Below, in pieces: positions 1-10,551 of a stretch of DNA of 64,000 nt. Origin of the DNA: Elusimicrobiota bacterium (GTDB lineage: Bacteria; Elusimicrobiota; Elusimicrobia; Elusimicrobiales; Elusimicrobiaceae). The notes under the pieces are model-generated. The model searched no databases. It was not told the origin of the DNA and saw nothing but the letters and a program-made list of their open reading frames with translations. The stretch's first letter is position 1. The number at the start of each line of letters is the position of its first letter. The position numbers and the translations under genes are program-made. The stretch is taken from the NCBI GenBank assembly GCA_009778915.1, contig WRFH01000001.1:372001-436000 (forward strand). The letters are read 5' to 3'.

Positions 1-269
1 TACCGGCGGGGCTGCTGATAGCGGGTTTTGCCGTCGGCATGGCGACTACTTTGATACCCGTTCTCCCCGGCGGCCTCGGCGCTATGGAGCTTGCCATGAC
101 GGCGGTGTTTGCCAACGGCGGCATACCGTGGGAAAAAGCGCTTACCGCCTGCTTGATTTACAGATTTATGTATTATATTATACCGGGTTTAGTAAGCATT
201 GTGGTTTACTGGATTTTAAAATTTTCGGAAAAACGGCGCCGGGTTTCCCGTCAGCCGGAAGGGGGATAA
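1..269 (+). CDS. C-terminal fragment of polytopic membrane protein (UPF0104/LPG synthase TM-like), truncated by window start
   Basis: Frame 3 open from base 3; LIPVLPGGLGAMELAMTAVF motif typical of UPF0104/lysylphosphatidylglycerol synthetase TM proteins. Confidence 0.65.
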   Translation, partial: PAGLLIAGFAVGMATTLIPVLPGGLGAMELAMTAVFANGGIPWEKALTACLIYRFMYYIIPGLVSIVVYWILKFSEKRRRVSRQPEGG

Positions 270-785
270 ATGATAGAGAAGATAAAAGATTTAATGCCGG
301 TAGTCGCGCCTTCGGTTTTTGTCCATAAGACGGCGGTTGTCTGCGGCGAGGTCAGGCTGGGGGAAAATGTTTCCATCTGGCCGTGCGCGGTTTTGAGGGG
401 GGATATCGCGGCGGTTATCGTCGGCGACAATTCCAACGTGCAGGACAACGCCGTCATACACGTTAATTATGACAGGCCGGCAATTATCGGCGCGGGCGTT
501 ACTCTGGGGCACGGCGCGGTAGTGCACGGCTCCGTTATAGGCGATAATTGTCTGGTAGGCATGAACGCCGTCGTGCTTGAAAGCGAAATCGGCAATAACT
601 GCATTATCGGCGCGGGCAGCGTGGTGACGGCGGGCAAAAAAATACCGCCCGGCAGTCTTGTCCTAGGCGCGCCGGCGAAAATTGTCAGAACGCTGACGGA
701 AGACGAAGTCAACGGAATTATCAAAAACGCCAAAGACTACGCGGACCTGCGTCTGGCGTACAAAGAACATTCAGAAGAAATTTAA
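270..785 (+). CDS. Gamma-carbonic-anhydrase-like hexapeptide-repeat protein
   Basis: Left-handed beta-helix hexapeptide repeats; VFVHKTAVVCGEVRLGENVSIWPCAVLRGD, HGAVVHGSVIGDNCLVGMNAVV. Confidence 0.9.
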   Translation: MIEKIKDLMPVVAPSVFVHKTAVVCGEVRLGENVSIWPCAVLRGDIAAVIVGDNSNVQDNAVIHVNYDRPAIIGAGVTLGHGAVVHGSVIGDNCLVGMNAVVLESEIGNNCIIGAGSVVTAGKKIPPGSLVLGAPAKIVRTLTEDEVNGIIKNAKDYADLRLAYKEHSEEI

Positions 786-790
786 TTTTT

Positions 791-1159
791 ATGAAAGTGT
801 TACTCATAGAAGATTCCAAAATTGCCGCTCCCGCTCTTATCGGCGCTTTGAAGCTTAAGGGCGTGGAATGCGTCTGGGCCAAAGACGGCGCGCGCGGGCT
901 GGATATGGCCAAACGGGAAAAACCCGTTCTGATACTTTTGGACCTTATGCTGCCGCGCATAAGCGGGTTTGACGTCTGTAAAAAATTGAAAACGGAAGAC
1001 GCGACGTGGCGTATACCCGTCGTCGTAATGTCCACGCTGACGGATGACGAAAGCAAAGAAAGAGCTAAGGAAGCAGGCGCGGATTATTTTATTGAAAAAC
1101 CTTACAGCCTGGCAGCTACCGTCGACCAAATTTTGAAATTTTTGCCGAAGGCGGACTGA
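791..1159 (+). CDS. CheY-like response regulator receiver protein
   Basis: KVLLIEDSK, LILLDLMLPRISGFDVCKKLK, VVVMSTLTDDESK, FIEKPYS. Confidence 0.92.
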   Translation: MKVLLIEDSKIAAPALIGALKLKGVECVWAKDGARGLDMAKREKPVLILLDLMLPRISGFDVCKKLKTEDATWRIPVVVMSTLTDDESKERAKEAGADYFIEKPYSLAATVDQILKFLPKAD

Positions 1160-2202
1160 TGGATTTAAATAAAATAGAAAAGCTGTTAGAGACCGGCCGC
1201 CCGTCTAAAGTCATAGCGGCGTTTAAAAATTATAAAGGCAAAAACGCCGCCGCTTTGTTTTTGTGGGGAGAAGCGGAGCGCATGTCCGGCAATTTTGAAG
1301 CCGCGCTTAAAATTTATGCCCGCGCCGCGCAAGGTAACAAAGACGCGTGTCTGAAAATTGAAATTTTGCTTTCCGAAGCGGCCTGCGAGCGCACGCTCGG
1401 CCGCAGCGAACGCGCGTATAAAACCGCGTCCGCCGCGTATATTTCCGCCGAATGGGAAGATTACAAAATTTCCGCGCTGCAGGAAGCCGGCATGGCGCTG
1501 CGCGCGTGGGGTAAATTTGATGAAAGCCTGAAATATTTAAACCAGGTTTTGGCTTATTATAAAGCGGGAAAAAATTACGCCGGCATAAGTTTTATTCTTT
1601 GGGCGAAGGGCGGCATTTCCCGTCTTCAGGGCCGGTTTGAGGACGGCATTAAGGAGTTTAAGACTGCTGCCGCTTACGCCAAAAAATCAGGCGATAAAAT
1701 TAATCTGGCCTACGCTTACTGCGGACTGGCTGGAATAAGCAGAATTGCGGGCAACGCGCGCGCATGCGTCGCGTATTACCGCCGGGCGGACAAAATTTTC
1801 AGACGGTCGGAAGATATTTTCGGCAAAGCGTATACAAACTGCGGCATGGCCAACGGCCTGCGACAGCTGGGCCGTCTTAAAGAGGCGCTGACATGTTATA
1901 AAAAGGCGGATGAGTTGTATTCAAAAATCGGCGATAAAGTTGATTTGGGTTTTGTCAAATGGGGCATTGCGGACGCGCTTAAACGCCAGAACAAAATCAA
2001 CGAAAGTTTAAATTATCTGGCGTCCGCGGAAAAACTTTTTGCCGGTTCAGACGAAAAACGCGGCCAGATTTTAACAAAGATTTCTTTGGCGCAAACGCTG
2101 TACGCGCTGGGCCGCGCGGCGGAAGCAAAAGAAAAATATGACGCGGCGGTCTCTCAGGCGAAAGTCGAAAATTTAAATACTTATCTGGAAATTTACACGT
2201 AG
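1159..2202 (+). CDS. TPR-repeat protein
   Basis: Repeated TPR-like helices; start overlaps upstream response regulator stop (TGATG). Confidence 0.8.
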   Translation: MDLNKIEKLLETGRPSKVIAAFKNYKGKNAAALFLWGEAERMSGNFEAALKIYARAAQGNKDACLKIEILLSEAACERTLGRSERAYKTASAAYISAEWEDYKISALQEAGMALRAWGKFDESLKYLNQVLAYYKAGKNYAGISFILWAKGGISRLQGRFEDGIKEFKTAAAYAKKSGDKINLAYAYCGLAGISRIAGNARACVAYYRRADKIFRRSEDIFGKAYTNCGMANGLRQLGRLKEALTCYKKADELYSKIGDKVDLGFVKWGIADALKRQNKINESLNYLASAEKLFAGSDEKRGQILTKISLAQTLYALGRAAEAKEKYDAAVSQAKVENLNTYLEIYT

Positions 2203-2213
2203 GAGGATTAGTC

Positions 2214-2444
2214 ATGAAAGAACTAGGAGCAGCTGTTTTAGTTTTAATTTGCGGCGCGATAATCGGCATGGTGATTGAGAAGGCGGCGACGCTGGCGCTT
2301 ACCGGGCAAAGCTTTTTATTTTTTACCAGAGTTTACGGCAGCGTCGGCGTGCATCCGCTCTCTTTTAATATCTCGGTTTCGGGCATTCTCGGCCTGATTA
2401 TTTCTTATATACTGATTCTCAGGCTTATTAAAGTTTTAAGATGA
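2214..2444 (+). CDS. Small two-TM membrane protein (DUF4321-like)
   Basis: 76 aa, two hydrophobic segments, overlaps maf start. Confidence 0.55.
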   Translation: MKELGAAVLVLICGAIIGMVIEKAATLALTGQSFLFFTRVYGSVGVHPLSFNISVSGILGLIISYILILRLIKVLR

Positions 2445-2989
2445 TGATACTCGCGTCGCGTTCCCCGCGCCGTATTAAACTGTTGACGGAAGCGGGTTAT
2501 AAATTTAAAACGGTTCCGGCGCAGGGCGAAGAAAAAACGCGCTGTAAGCGGCCCGGCGCGATAGTGCGCGATTTGGCTTTAAAAAAAGCCTTTGAAGTCG
2601 CCTCTCAGTATCCTGACGCGACGGTCGTCGGCGCGGACACGATGGTTTTTTGTAAGGGCCGCGTCATCGGCAAACCGAAAAACGCGGCGCACGCGTTTGA
2701 AATTTTAAAACTTTTAAATAATTCATGGCAGGCCGTTTATACCGGCGTGGCTATTATAAATTTAGACAAAAGAAAACTCTTTACCGGCGTCGCCAAAACG
2801 CGCTGCAAAGCGCGCAGTCTGACGGACGCGCGGCTTAAACGACTTGCCGGTAAACATTTGGACAAAGCGGGGGGTTACGCGGTGCAGGATAAGGACGATA
2901 TTCTGATAGAAAAAATCGTGGGCAGCCGGACGAACGTCGTCGGCATGCCTATGGAACTTTTTAAAAAAATGATAGGGGGATTTAAATGA
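2441..2989 (+). CDS. maf: Maf-like nucleotide pyrophosphatase
   Basis: MILASRSPRRIKLLTEAG, VVGADTMV, GGYAVQDKDDILIEKIVGSRTNVVGMPMELF. Confidence 0.93.
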   Translation: MMILASRSPRRIKLLTEAGYKFKTVPAQGEEKTRCKRPGAIVRDLALKKAFEVASQYPDATVVGADTMVFCKGRVIGKPKNAAHAFEILKLLNNSWQAVYTGVAIINLDKRKLFTGVAKTRCKARSLTDARLKRLAGKHLDKAGGYAVQDKDDILIEKIVGSRTNVVGMPMELFKKMIGGFK

Positions 2990-3903
2990 CTGATTTATTA
3001 ATTATAGGCGCCGGCCCTGCCGGGCTTACGGCCGCGATTTACGGTTTGCGCGGCGGGCTTAAAGTTATGGTTTTGAAAGGTCCGTACGGCCTCGGCCAGC
3101 TGGCGCTGACAAATGACGTTGAAAATTTTCCGGGGTTTATCGAACCGCTGAGCGGCTTTGAAATTATGGACAAAATGGAAAAGCAGGCCGTACGCCTGGG
3201 CGCGGAATTTATAACCGAAACCGTTGAAAGTATTGACGCGTCCAAACGCCCTTTCACCGTCAAGACCGACGCCGGCGCTTATGAAGCTAAGGCCATAATA
3301 GTAGCCACAGGCTCCCACGCGCGGTGGTTAGGTATAGAAGGGGAAAAAGAATACCGCGGGCGCGGCGTTTCGGCATGCGCGACGTGCGACGGATTTTTCT
3401 TCAAAGGGAAAGACGTTGTCGTCGTAGGCGGCGGCAATACGGCTTTTGAGGACGCGTTGTTTTTGTCGAAAATTTGTAAGAGCGTGACGCTTGTCCACCG
3501 CCGGGACGAATTCCGCGCCGCGCAGAGGACAATCGAGATTGTCAAAGCGGAACCTAAAATTAAAATGAAACTTTTTTATGTCGCCGAAAAAGTGGAAGGC
3601 GACGTGCTGGGCGTTACCGGTTTAAAAATTAGAAACGTCAACGATAATTCCGTCGAGACTTTGCCGTGCCAAGGCATTTTTGTCGCGGTGGGCGGCGTGC
3701 CGCAGACGGATTTTCTGAAGAGCGCGGGCGTGGAGTTGCTGCCCGGCGGCCAGGTCAAAGTAAATGAAAGATGCGAAACTAATATTCCGGGCCTGTACGC
3801 GGCCGGCGATTGCGCGGACGCGCATTTCCGCCAGGCGATAATAGCCGCCGGCACCGGCGCAAAAGCCGCGGTGGAAGCAATCAATCATATTAACTTAAAT
3901 TAA
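2986..3903 (+). CDS. trxB: Thioredoxin-disulfide reductase
   Basis: GAGPAGLTAAIY, CATCDGFFF redox motif, VVVGGGNTAFEDALFL, GLYAAGDCAD. Confidence 0.95.
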   Translation: MTDLLIIGAGPAGLTAAIYGLRGGLKVMVLKGPYGLGQLALTNDVENFPGFIEPLSGFEIMDKMEKQAVRLGAEFITETVESIDASKRPFTVKTDAGAYEAKAIIVATGSHARWLGIEGEKEYRGRGVSACATCDGFFFKGKDVVVVGGGNTAFEDALFLSKICKSVTLVHRRDEFRAAQRTIEIVKAEPKIKMKLFYVAEKVEGDVLGVTGLKIRNVNDNSVETLPCQGIFVAVGGVPQTDFLKSAGVELLPGGQVKVNERCETNIPGLYAAGDCADAHFRQAIIAAGTGAKAAVEAINHINLN

Positions 3904-3908
3904 ACATA

Positions 3909-5138
3909 ATGAAAAAAGTTTTCGTGCAGACTTTCGGGTGCCAGATGAACGTGGCCGATTCGGCGGAAATGCTGGGCGCTTTAGTCGCGCGCGGCGCGAA
4001 AGAGACCGCCGATATCGACGACGCCGATATAATTTTGGTCAACACCTGCACCGTGCGCGAACACGCGGAGCATAAGGCTGTGTCTTATCTGGGGCGGCTG
4101 GAAAAATGGAAAGCTGCGCGGTCCGGGCGCGTTATAATTTTTGCCGGCTGCGCGGCGCAGAGGCTTGGGGAAAAACTTAAAAAATCTTATCCTTTTCTGG
4201 ATATCATCGCCGGCGCGAAAGGCATAGAAAATTTCGGCGGTGTATTAGATGAAAGCGGGTTGTTCGGGGCGGAGCACGGCGGGGATATCATTAAAAAAAG
4301 CACGGTGACGGATTTTGTTACCGTCATGCGCGGGTGTGATTTTCAATGTTCTTACTGCATTGTACCTAGCGTGCGCGGACCGGTCAAATGTCTGCCGCCG
4401 AAGGATATTTTGGCGCAGGTTAAAATGCTGGTGGCGCGCGGAGTTAAGGAAATTGTGCTGCTCGGCCAGACGGTAAACGCCTATAAATACGAAGGCATTG
4501 ATTTTGCCGATTTACTTGAAATGGTCGCCGCTGAGCCCGGTGTTGAGCGTGTGCGGTTTATGAGTCCGCATCCTTTATATATCACGCCGAAATTGGTTGA
4601 CGTTATAAAAAATAACCCTAAAATCGCAAAGCACGTTCATTTGCCGGCGCAAAGCGGCTCGGATAAAATTTTAAAAGACATGAAGCGCGGATACGACGCA
4701 AAAACGCTGCTTGATAAAATTAACGCGCTTAAAAACGCCGGCGTTTTGGTGTCCACCGACATTGTTATAGGTTACCCCGGCGAGACGGAAGAAGATTTTA
4801 ACGACACTCTTAAATTAGTCGACGCGGCAAAGTTCAGTTTTGCATATTGTTTTAAATTTTCGCCGCGCGCGGACACGCCTGCGGCTTCTTTAAAAAACGC
4901 GGTGCCTGATAAAGAGGTGGAAAAAAGGCTGGATATTTTGTTAAATAAAATTAAGGGCCTTGCGGCCGCGGCGTATGACAGCGCGGTTGGCACGCGGCAG
5001 GAAGTGTTGGTTGAAACACCGTACAAGGGCCGCACGTCCGGCAATTTGTGGGTTAAATTCCCGTCAAAGCAGCAAGCCGGAAACGTGGTCACGGTTTTAA
5101 TAAAAAGGTCAGACGGTACTTTATTATACTCGGAGTAA
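3909..5138 (+). CDS. miaB: tRNA-2-methylthio-N6-dimethylallyladenosine synthase
   Basis: QTFGCQMNVADSAEM, radical SAM CDFQCSYCIVPSVRG, TRAM-like C-terminus. Confidence 0.94.
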   Translation: MKKVFVQTFGCQMNVADSAEMLGALVARGAKETADIDDADIILVNTCTVREHAEHKAVSYLGRLEKWKAARSGRVIIFAGCAAQRLGEKLKKSYPFLDIIAGAKGIENFGGVLDESGLFGAEHGGDIIKKSTVTDFVTVMRGCDFQCSYCIVPSVRGPVKCLPPKDILAQVKMLVARGVKEIVLLGQTVNAYKYEGIDFADLLEMVAAEPGVERVRFMSPHPLYITPKLVDVIKNNPKIAKHVHLPAQSGSDKILKDMKRGYDAKTLLDKINALKNAGVLVSTDIVIGYPGETEEDFNDTLKLVDAAKFSFAYCFKFSPRADTPAASLKNAVPDKEVEKRLDILLNKIKGLAAAAYDSAVGTRQEVLVETPYKGRTSGNLWVKFPSKQQAGNVVTVLIKRSDGTLLYSE

Positions 5139-5141
5139 TTT

Positions 5142-5603
5142 ATGCAAGACAAACGCGTTGAAAAAAGGCGCCACGCCAGAGTGCCTGTTTTAAATAATCT
5201 GGTTGAGCCCGTTAATCTCACCTACACAACTGCCGAGGGAAAAGAGCAGAACGTGCTGGCCATACTTGCTGATTTGTCCGTCTCAGGCATGCGGTTAATC
5301 AGCTTTTTGGAAGCGCCGTTTTCAAACAATATTTCCATTACTATGGATTTGCCGGCGCTCGGCAAGTTTGATTTTAAAGGAAAGACTTCCTGGGTAAAAC
5401 AGAAAAATTCCGTATTTACGCTGGGTATAGAATTTTCAGAAGTAAGCCCCGCCGCGGTTGCCAAAATCAGCGCGATGGCGGAAGATTTTGCCGACTGTGA
5501 TACGAGGATTTTGCTTAAACTGCCTGAAGTGTGCGTATCCACGTGTAAGGCCGCCGAGCTGTGCAACAAGTTGCAAAAAGATATCACGCTGTTTAAATCT
5601 TAA
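5142..5603 (+). CDS. PilZ-domain protein
   Basis: KRRHARVPVLNNL...ILADLSVSGMRL...LGIEFSEVS. Confidence 0.75.
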   Translation: MQDKRVEKRRHARVPVLNNLVEPVNLTYTTAEGKEQNVLAILADLSVSGMRLISFLEAPFSNNISITMDLPALGKFDFKGKTSWVKQKNSVFTLGIEFSEVSPAAVAKISAMAEDFADCDTRILLKLPEVCVSTCKAAELCNKLQKDITLFKS

Positions 5604-5627
5604 TATATAAGATAATATGACTTATTA

Positions 5628-5658
5628 ACCGCTGGAGGACCGCCTCCGGCGGTTTTTT
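5628..5658 (+). terminator. Rho-independent terminator
   Basis: CCGCtGGAGGaccgCCTCCgGCGG followed by T6. Confidence 0.75.
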
Positions 5659-5703
5659 ATGCCGTCTGCGGCGGCTGGAATTTTTACTTTATATAATATT
5701 GTT

Positions 5704-6612
5704 ATGGCTATTATAATCGCGGGACCGACGGCTTCCGGGAAGACGGATTTGGCGCTGGAACTGGCGCGGGTTGCCGGCGGGGAAATTATTTCCGTTGACT
5801 CGCGGCAGGTTTACCGCGAACTTAGTTTCGGTACCGCCAAGCCAGAAGGCACTTATCGTGGCAGCATTTACACAGTAAAAGATATTCCTTATCATATGGT
5901 TAATTTTTTGCCGCCGGACCAAGTTTATAATACCGGGCTTTTTGTTGACGCGGCTAAGAAAATTGAAGCGGATATTTTGGCCAGAAAAAAAATTCCGGTT
6001 TTCGCCGGCGGCACCGGTATGTGGCTGCAGGCTTATTTTGCGGGTATGGATAAATTGCCGCCGGCGGACGCCGCTCTGCGCACTAAATTTTCCGCGATGA
6101 CGAAAGCGCGGCTATACCAAAAACTTGCGGAAGTTGACGCCGAAAGCGCGGCGGCCATTCCGCCGGGGAATATACAGCGCGTCATGCGCGCTTTGGAGAT
6201 TTTTGAGCTTACCGGCACGCCGGCAAGCAAACTGCGTACCGGTAAATTTAATACTGACCTGGGCGATAATTTTTTTGTTTATCTTGACTTGGAAAAAGAT
6301 GAGCTGAACAGCCGCATAGAAAAACGCACGAATTTAATTTTTGACGGTATGATTGACGAAACCCACGTGCTTCTGCGCCGCGGTTTTACGCCGGAGACAC
6401 CGGCTTTGAAAAGTTTGGGCTATCCGCAGGTTATTGATTTTATTAACGGTAAAATTTCACGCGCGGCGGCTTTGGGAAACATAATAATTTTGACGCGCCA
6501 GTACGCCAAACGCCAGCGCACTTGGTTTGCGCGTTATAAAAATAAAATTGTTTTTAACGGGCCGGTTTCGGCGGAAAGAGTTTGGGGAGATTTTTTGAAA
6601 TGGAAAAAGTGA
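5704..6612 (+). CDS. miaA: tRNA dimethylallyltransferase
   Basis: MAIIIAGPTASGKTDLALELA, ISVDSRQVYREL, GGTGMWLQA; internal ATG preferred over ORF-track start 5659 which lies in the terminator. Confidence 0.92.
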   Translation: MAIIIAGPTASGKTDLALELARVAGGEIISVDSRQVYRELSFGTAKPEGTYRGSIYTVKDIPYHMVNFLPPDQVYNTGLFVDAAKKIEADILARKKIPVFAGGTGMWLQAYFAGMDKLPPADAALRTKFSAMTKARLYQKLAEVDAESAAAIPPGNIQRVMRALEIFELTGTPASKLRTGKFNTDLGDNFFVYLDLEKDELNSRIEKRTNLIFDGMIDETHVLLRRGFTPETPALKSLGYPQVIDFINGKISRAAALGNIIILTRQYAKRQRTWFARYKNKIVFNGPVSAERVWGDFLKWKK

Positions 6613-7856
6613 TTTTAGTTGAGGCTTATTTAAAAGGCCAAAAATATTCCGAGGCATCGGTGGACGAACTGCGCCGTCTGGCGGAAACCGCCGGCGCGGA
6701 AGTTACTGACATTTTTTACGCGCCGCTTGTAAATTATAATCCGGCCACGTTTATCGGCCGCGGTAAGGCGGAGGAAATAGCGGAGTACGTCATAGAAAAT
6801 AAAATTTCGGCCGTGATTTTTAACGAAGAAATTACGCCGGCGCAGCAGAATAATCTTGCCGGGGTAATACCGGCAAAAATTATTGACCGCACTTTGCTGA
6901 TTTTAGATATTTTCGCCGCCCGCGCCAGGACGAGAGAAGGCGTGTTGCAGGTTGAACTGGCGCAGCTTAAATTTTTGCTGCCGCGCCTCGGCGGGCAAGG
7001 TACGGCTTTGATGCAGCAGACCGGCGGCGCGCGCGGCGGCATAGGCACCAGAGGGCCCGGCGAGCGAAAACTAGAATATGATAAACGCCGTCTGAGACTG
7101 CGCATTTCAAAGCTGGAGCGCGAAATAGAACAGGTGCGCCGGGAGCGCACAGTCCGCCGCGCGCGGCGGGATTCCCTGCCGGTTCCGCAGATTGCCATTG
7201 TCGGCTACACTAACGCCGGGAAAAGCACGCTTTTAAATACGCTTGCCAAAACAAAAGATGTTTACGCCGACGATAAACTTTTCGCCACGCTGGACCCGAC
7301 GACGCGGCGCGCGCGGCTGCCGGACGGAGGAAGCGTTTTATTTACCGACACCGTCGGGTTTATACAAAAACTGCCGCATAATCTTGTGCACGCTTTCCGC
7401 GCGACGCTTGAAGAAACCGCCGAGGCCGACGTTATTTTGCACGTCAAAGACGCGTCTGCCAAAGATTTGGAGGCGCAGGACGCGGCGGTGCGCGGCGTAA
7501 TTAATGAAATCGGCGCGCAGAAAATACCGACGATAGAAGTTTTTAACAAAACGGACATCGTAAGCCGCCACGTGCTGCAAAATTTGAAAAATAATTACCA
7601 CGGCGCGCTTTTTATTTCCGCGTTAAAAAACGCCGGAATTAAAGAGCTTCTGGAAGAAGTTGAGCGCGCGCTGGATTATAAGTGGCCGCTGCGGATTATC
7701 AAAATACCGCCTGAAAAAAGCGCGGCGTTAAGTTACGTTTATTCCCGCGCGCTTATAAAAGAAAAAAAGCAGGACCGCGGCGGCGCGGTAACGTTTAAGC
7801 TGCGTATGACGGACGGAAATTACGCCGCTTTAAAAAAACACCTTGCTTCTTTTTAA
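6600..7856 (+). CDS. hflX: GTPase HflX
   Basis: GRGKAEEIAEYV, GGIGTRGPGERKLEYDKR, GYTNAGKSTLLN, DTVGFIQKLPHNLVHAFRATLEE. Confidence 0.94.
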   Translation: MEKVILVEAYLKGQKYSEASVDELRRLAETAGAEVTDIFYAPLVNYNPATFIGRGKAEEIAEYVIENKISAVIFNEEITPAQQNNLAGVIPAKIIDRTLLILDIFAARARTREGVLQVELAQLKFLLPRLGGQGTALMQQTGGARGGIGTRGPGERKLEYDKRRLRLRISKLEREIEQVRRERTVRRARRDSLPVPQIAIVGYTNAGKSTLLNTLAKTKDVYADDKLFATLDPTTRRARLPDGGSVLFTDTVGFIQKLPHNLVHAFRATLEETAEADVILHVKDASAKDLEAQDAAVRGVINEIGAQKIPTIEVFNKTDIVSRHVLQNLKNNYHGALFISALKNAGIKELLEEVERALDYKWPLRIIKIPPEKSAALSYVYSRALIKEKKQDRGGAVTFKLRMTDGNYAALKKHLASF

Positions 7857-7905
7857 AAAGTTATAATCTTAGAAGATATTAAAGTGCTTTGTATTAAGGT
7901 GTTTT

Positions 7906-10551
7906 ATGTTCAACAGATTTTTTAAAAAGAATTCAACCGCTAAAAATAATGACGGAATAAACAACTATATTAATAATTATATGTGCATGAAAACGGAAGA
8001 ATTATATTCCGTTTTTTCCACGTCTCCCGCAGGAATAACCGAAGAAAACGTCGAAGAAAGAATCCAAAAATACGGCCCTAACCAGATTGTAAACGAACAG
8101 GCTCTGCCCGTCTGGCGCGCGCTGCTGGACGCTTTTTTAAATCCGTTCACCATAGTTTTGGTTGCGCTGGGCACGCTGGATTTCTTTTTGGATTTCGTGT
8201 TTGCCGCGCCGGGGGAAAAAGATTTGAGCGCCGTCATAGTAATCGCCAGCATGGTTATGTTAAGCGGCGTGCTGCGTTTTGTGCAGGAATATAAATCCGC
8301 CAAAGAATCCGAACGGTTAAAAGCGCTGGTTAAAACCACGGCGACCGTTATGCGCGGCGGTACCAGGACGGAAATTCCCATTACCAATATCGTGCCGGGC
8401 GACGTTATTTTACTTTCCGCGGGCGATATCGTGCCGGCGGACAGCAGGGTTTTAAGCGCAAAAACTTTATTTATAAACCAGTCCGCGCTGACCGGCGAAT
8501 CGGCGCACGTAGAAAAAGCTCCGCCGGCTGAAAACTGCGTTCCGCCGTCTAACGTTTTGGAAAACACGGCGCTTTGTTTTATGGGGACGAACGTTATCAG
8601 CGGCTCTGCCTCCGTAATGGCTTTGGGCACGGGCAGGAATACTTTTTTGGGCGCCATCGCGAAAGTCGTCGCCGGAAAAAAAGTTGAAACAAGTTTTGAC
8701 AAAGGCATGAAGAACGTAAACTTTCTTCTTATACGTTTTATGCTCGTTATGGCGCCGGTGGTTTTTTTAATAAACGGTTTTGGGAAAGGGGATTGGATGG
8801 AAGCGTTATTTTTCTCTCTGTCCGTCGCCATAGGTCTTACGCCGGAAATGCTGCCGATGATAATAACCTCTAACCTCGCCAAAGGCGCGGTAAATATGTC
8901 CAAAAAAAGCACTATCGTCAAGCGTTTGAATTCCATACAAAATTTCGGCGCCATGGACGTTCTGTGCACGGACAAAACCGGCACGCTTACCCAGGACAAA
9001 ATTGTGCTGGAAATGCACCTTAACCTCGAAGGGCAGGAAAGCGAAGACGTTTTGCAGAATATTTATCTGAACAGTTTTTTCCAGACCGGGCTTAAAAATC
9101 TGATGGATATCGCGGTTATAACTTACGTTAACGAACATGGGCTTGAAAAGTACGGACAAGGTTTCAGTAAAGTGGACGAAATGCCTTTTGACTTCCAGCG
9201 CAGGCGCATGTCCGTGGTAATTTCAGACGGCGCGCATACAAGAATTATCACCAAAGGCGCGCTGGACGAAATGTTTGAAATTTGTACGCACGTCATAGAC
9301 AACGGCGTTTTAAAAGAGTTGGACGGCGACATAAAAAACAAAGCGCGTATACTGACGAACAGTCTTAACACGCAGGGCATGCGCGTGATAGCGGTGGCTT
9401 ATAAAACATGCCCGCCGGAGCAGAAAGATTTTAACGTGTCCGACGAGGCCGGCATGACGCTTGCCGGTTTTGCCGGCTTTCTGGACCCGCCTAAGCAAAG
9501 CACGGCCGCAGCCATTAACGCGCTGCGGGATAACAGCGTGCGCGTTAAAGTTCTGACGGGGGACAATGAGCAGGTGTCGCGTTTCGTCTGCAAAAGCGTG
9601 GGGCTTGATATCCAGAAAATCATCACCGGCGAGGATATCGAAAAATATGACGAGGACGATTTGAGGGAGATGGTTGAAATATGCACGGTGTTCGCGCGGC
9701 TGTCGCCCATGCAGAAGCTGCGAATAGTAAAAGCTTTGCAGGACAACGGGCATACCGTCGGGTTTCTGGGCGACGGGATTAACGACGCGCCGTCTTTAAA
9801 GCAGGCGGACGTCGGCATTTCGGTGGACAGCGCGGTGGATATCGCGAAAGAATCCGCCGATATTATTTTGCTTAAAAAAGATTTGATGGTATTGGAAGAA
9901 GGCGTGCTGGAAGGAAGAAAGACTTTCGGCAACATTATTAAATATATAAAGATGGCGGTGTCTTCAAATTTCGGAAACATGTTCAGCGTCGTCATAGCCA
10001 GCCTTTTCCTGCCGTTCCTTCCCATGCTGCCGCTGCAAATTTTGGTGCAGAACCTGCTTTATGATTTGTCCCAGGCGGCGATACCGTGGGATAATATGGA
10101 CAAAGAATATTTGAGAACGCCGAAAAAATGGGAGATTGGTTCGCTCAGGCAGTTTATGTTTTGGTTCGGCCCTACAAGCAGCGTGTTTGATATATTGACT
10201 TATATAATAATGTTTTATATTTTCCTCGCGAATACGGTGGAAATGTCTCCGTTATTCCAGACCGGCTGGTTTGTGGAAGGCCTTATTTCACAGACGCTTA
10301 TCGTCCATATGATAAGGACGGAGAAGCTTCCTTTCATACAGTCCCGCGCGGCAACGCCGCTGCTGGTAATGTCCGGCCTAGTCATAGCGTCGGCCGTGGT
10401 GCTGCCTTTTACCGTCGTCGGAAAATATCTGAATTTCGTGCCGCTGCCGCTGAAATATTTCTATTTTCTCACGGCGATGATTTTAGGCTACTGTCTGCTG
10501 ACGCAGGTTATTAAAAAGATTTATATCAGGCGTTACGGCAATTTACTTTAA
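7906..10551 (+). CDS. mgtA: Magnesium-translocating P-type ATPase
   Basis: DKTGTLTQD phosphorylation motif, LTGESAHVEK, GLTPEMLPMIITSNLAKGA, GDGINDAPSLKQADVGISVD. Confidence 0.93.
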   Translation: MFNRFFKKNSTAKNNDGINNYINNYMCMKTEELYSVFSTSPAGITEENVEERIQKYGPNQIVNEQALPVWRALLDAFLNPFTIVLVALGTLDFFLDFVFAAPGEKDLSAVIVIASMVMLSGVLRFVQEYKSAKESERLKALVKTTATVMRGGTRTEIPITNIVPGDVILLSAGDIVPADSRVLSAKTLFINQSALTGESAHVEKAPPAENCVPPSNVLENTALCFMGTNVISGSASVMALGTGRNTFLGAIAKVVAGKKVETSFDKGMKNVNFLLIRFMLVMAPVVFLINGFGKGDWMEALFFSLSVAIGLTPEMLPMIITSNLAKGAVNMSKKSTIVKRLNSIQNFGAMDVLCTDKTGTLTQDKIVLEMHLNLEGQESEDVLQNIYLNSFFQTGLKNLMDIAVITYVNEHGLEKYGQGFSKVDEMPFDFQRRRMSVVISDGAHTRIITKGALDEMFEICTHVIDNGVLKELDGDIKNKARILTNSLNTQGMRVIAVAYKTCPPEQKDFNVSDEAGMTLAGFAGFLDPPKQSTAAAINALRDNSVRVKVLTGDNEQVSRFVCKSVGLDIQKIITGEDIEKYDEDDLREMVEICTVFARLSPMQKLRIVKALQDNGHTVGFLGDGINDAPSLKQADVGISVDSAVDIAKESADIILLKKDLMVLEEGVLEGRKTFGNIIKYIKMAVSSNFGNMFSVVIASLFLPFLPMLPLQILVQNLLYDLSQAAIPWDNMDKEYLRTPKKWEIGSLRQFMFWFGPTSSVFDILTYIIMFYIFLANTVEMSPLFQTGWFVEGLISQTLIVHMIRTEKLPFIQSRAATPLLVMSGLVIASAVVLPFTVVGKYLNFVPLPLKYFYFLTAMILGYCLLTQVIKKIYIRRYGNLL

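Noticed and set aside
7977-8999. 340-aa antisense ORF inside mgtA
   Set aside because: Mirror of biased codons in a well-supported P-type ATPase gene; no RBS or recognisable domain.
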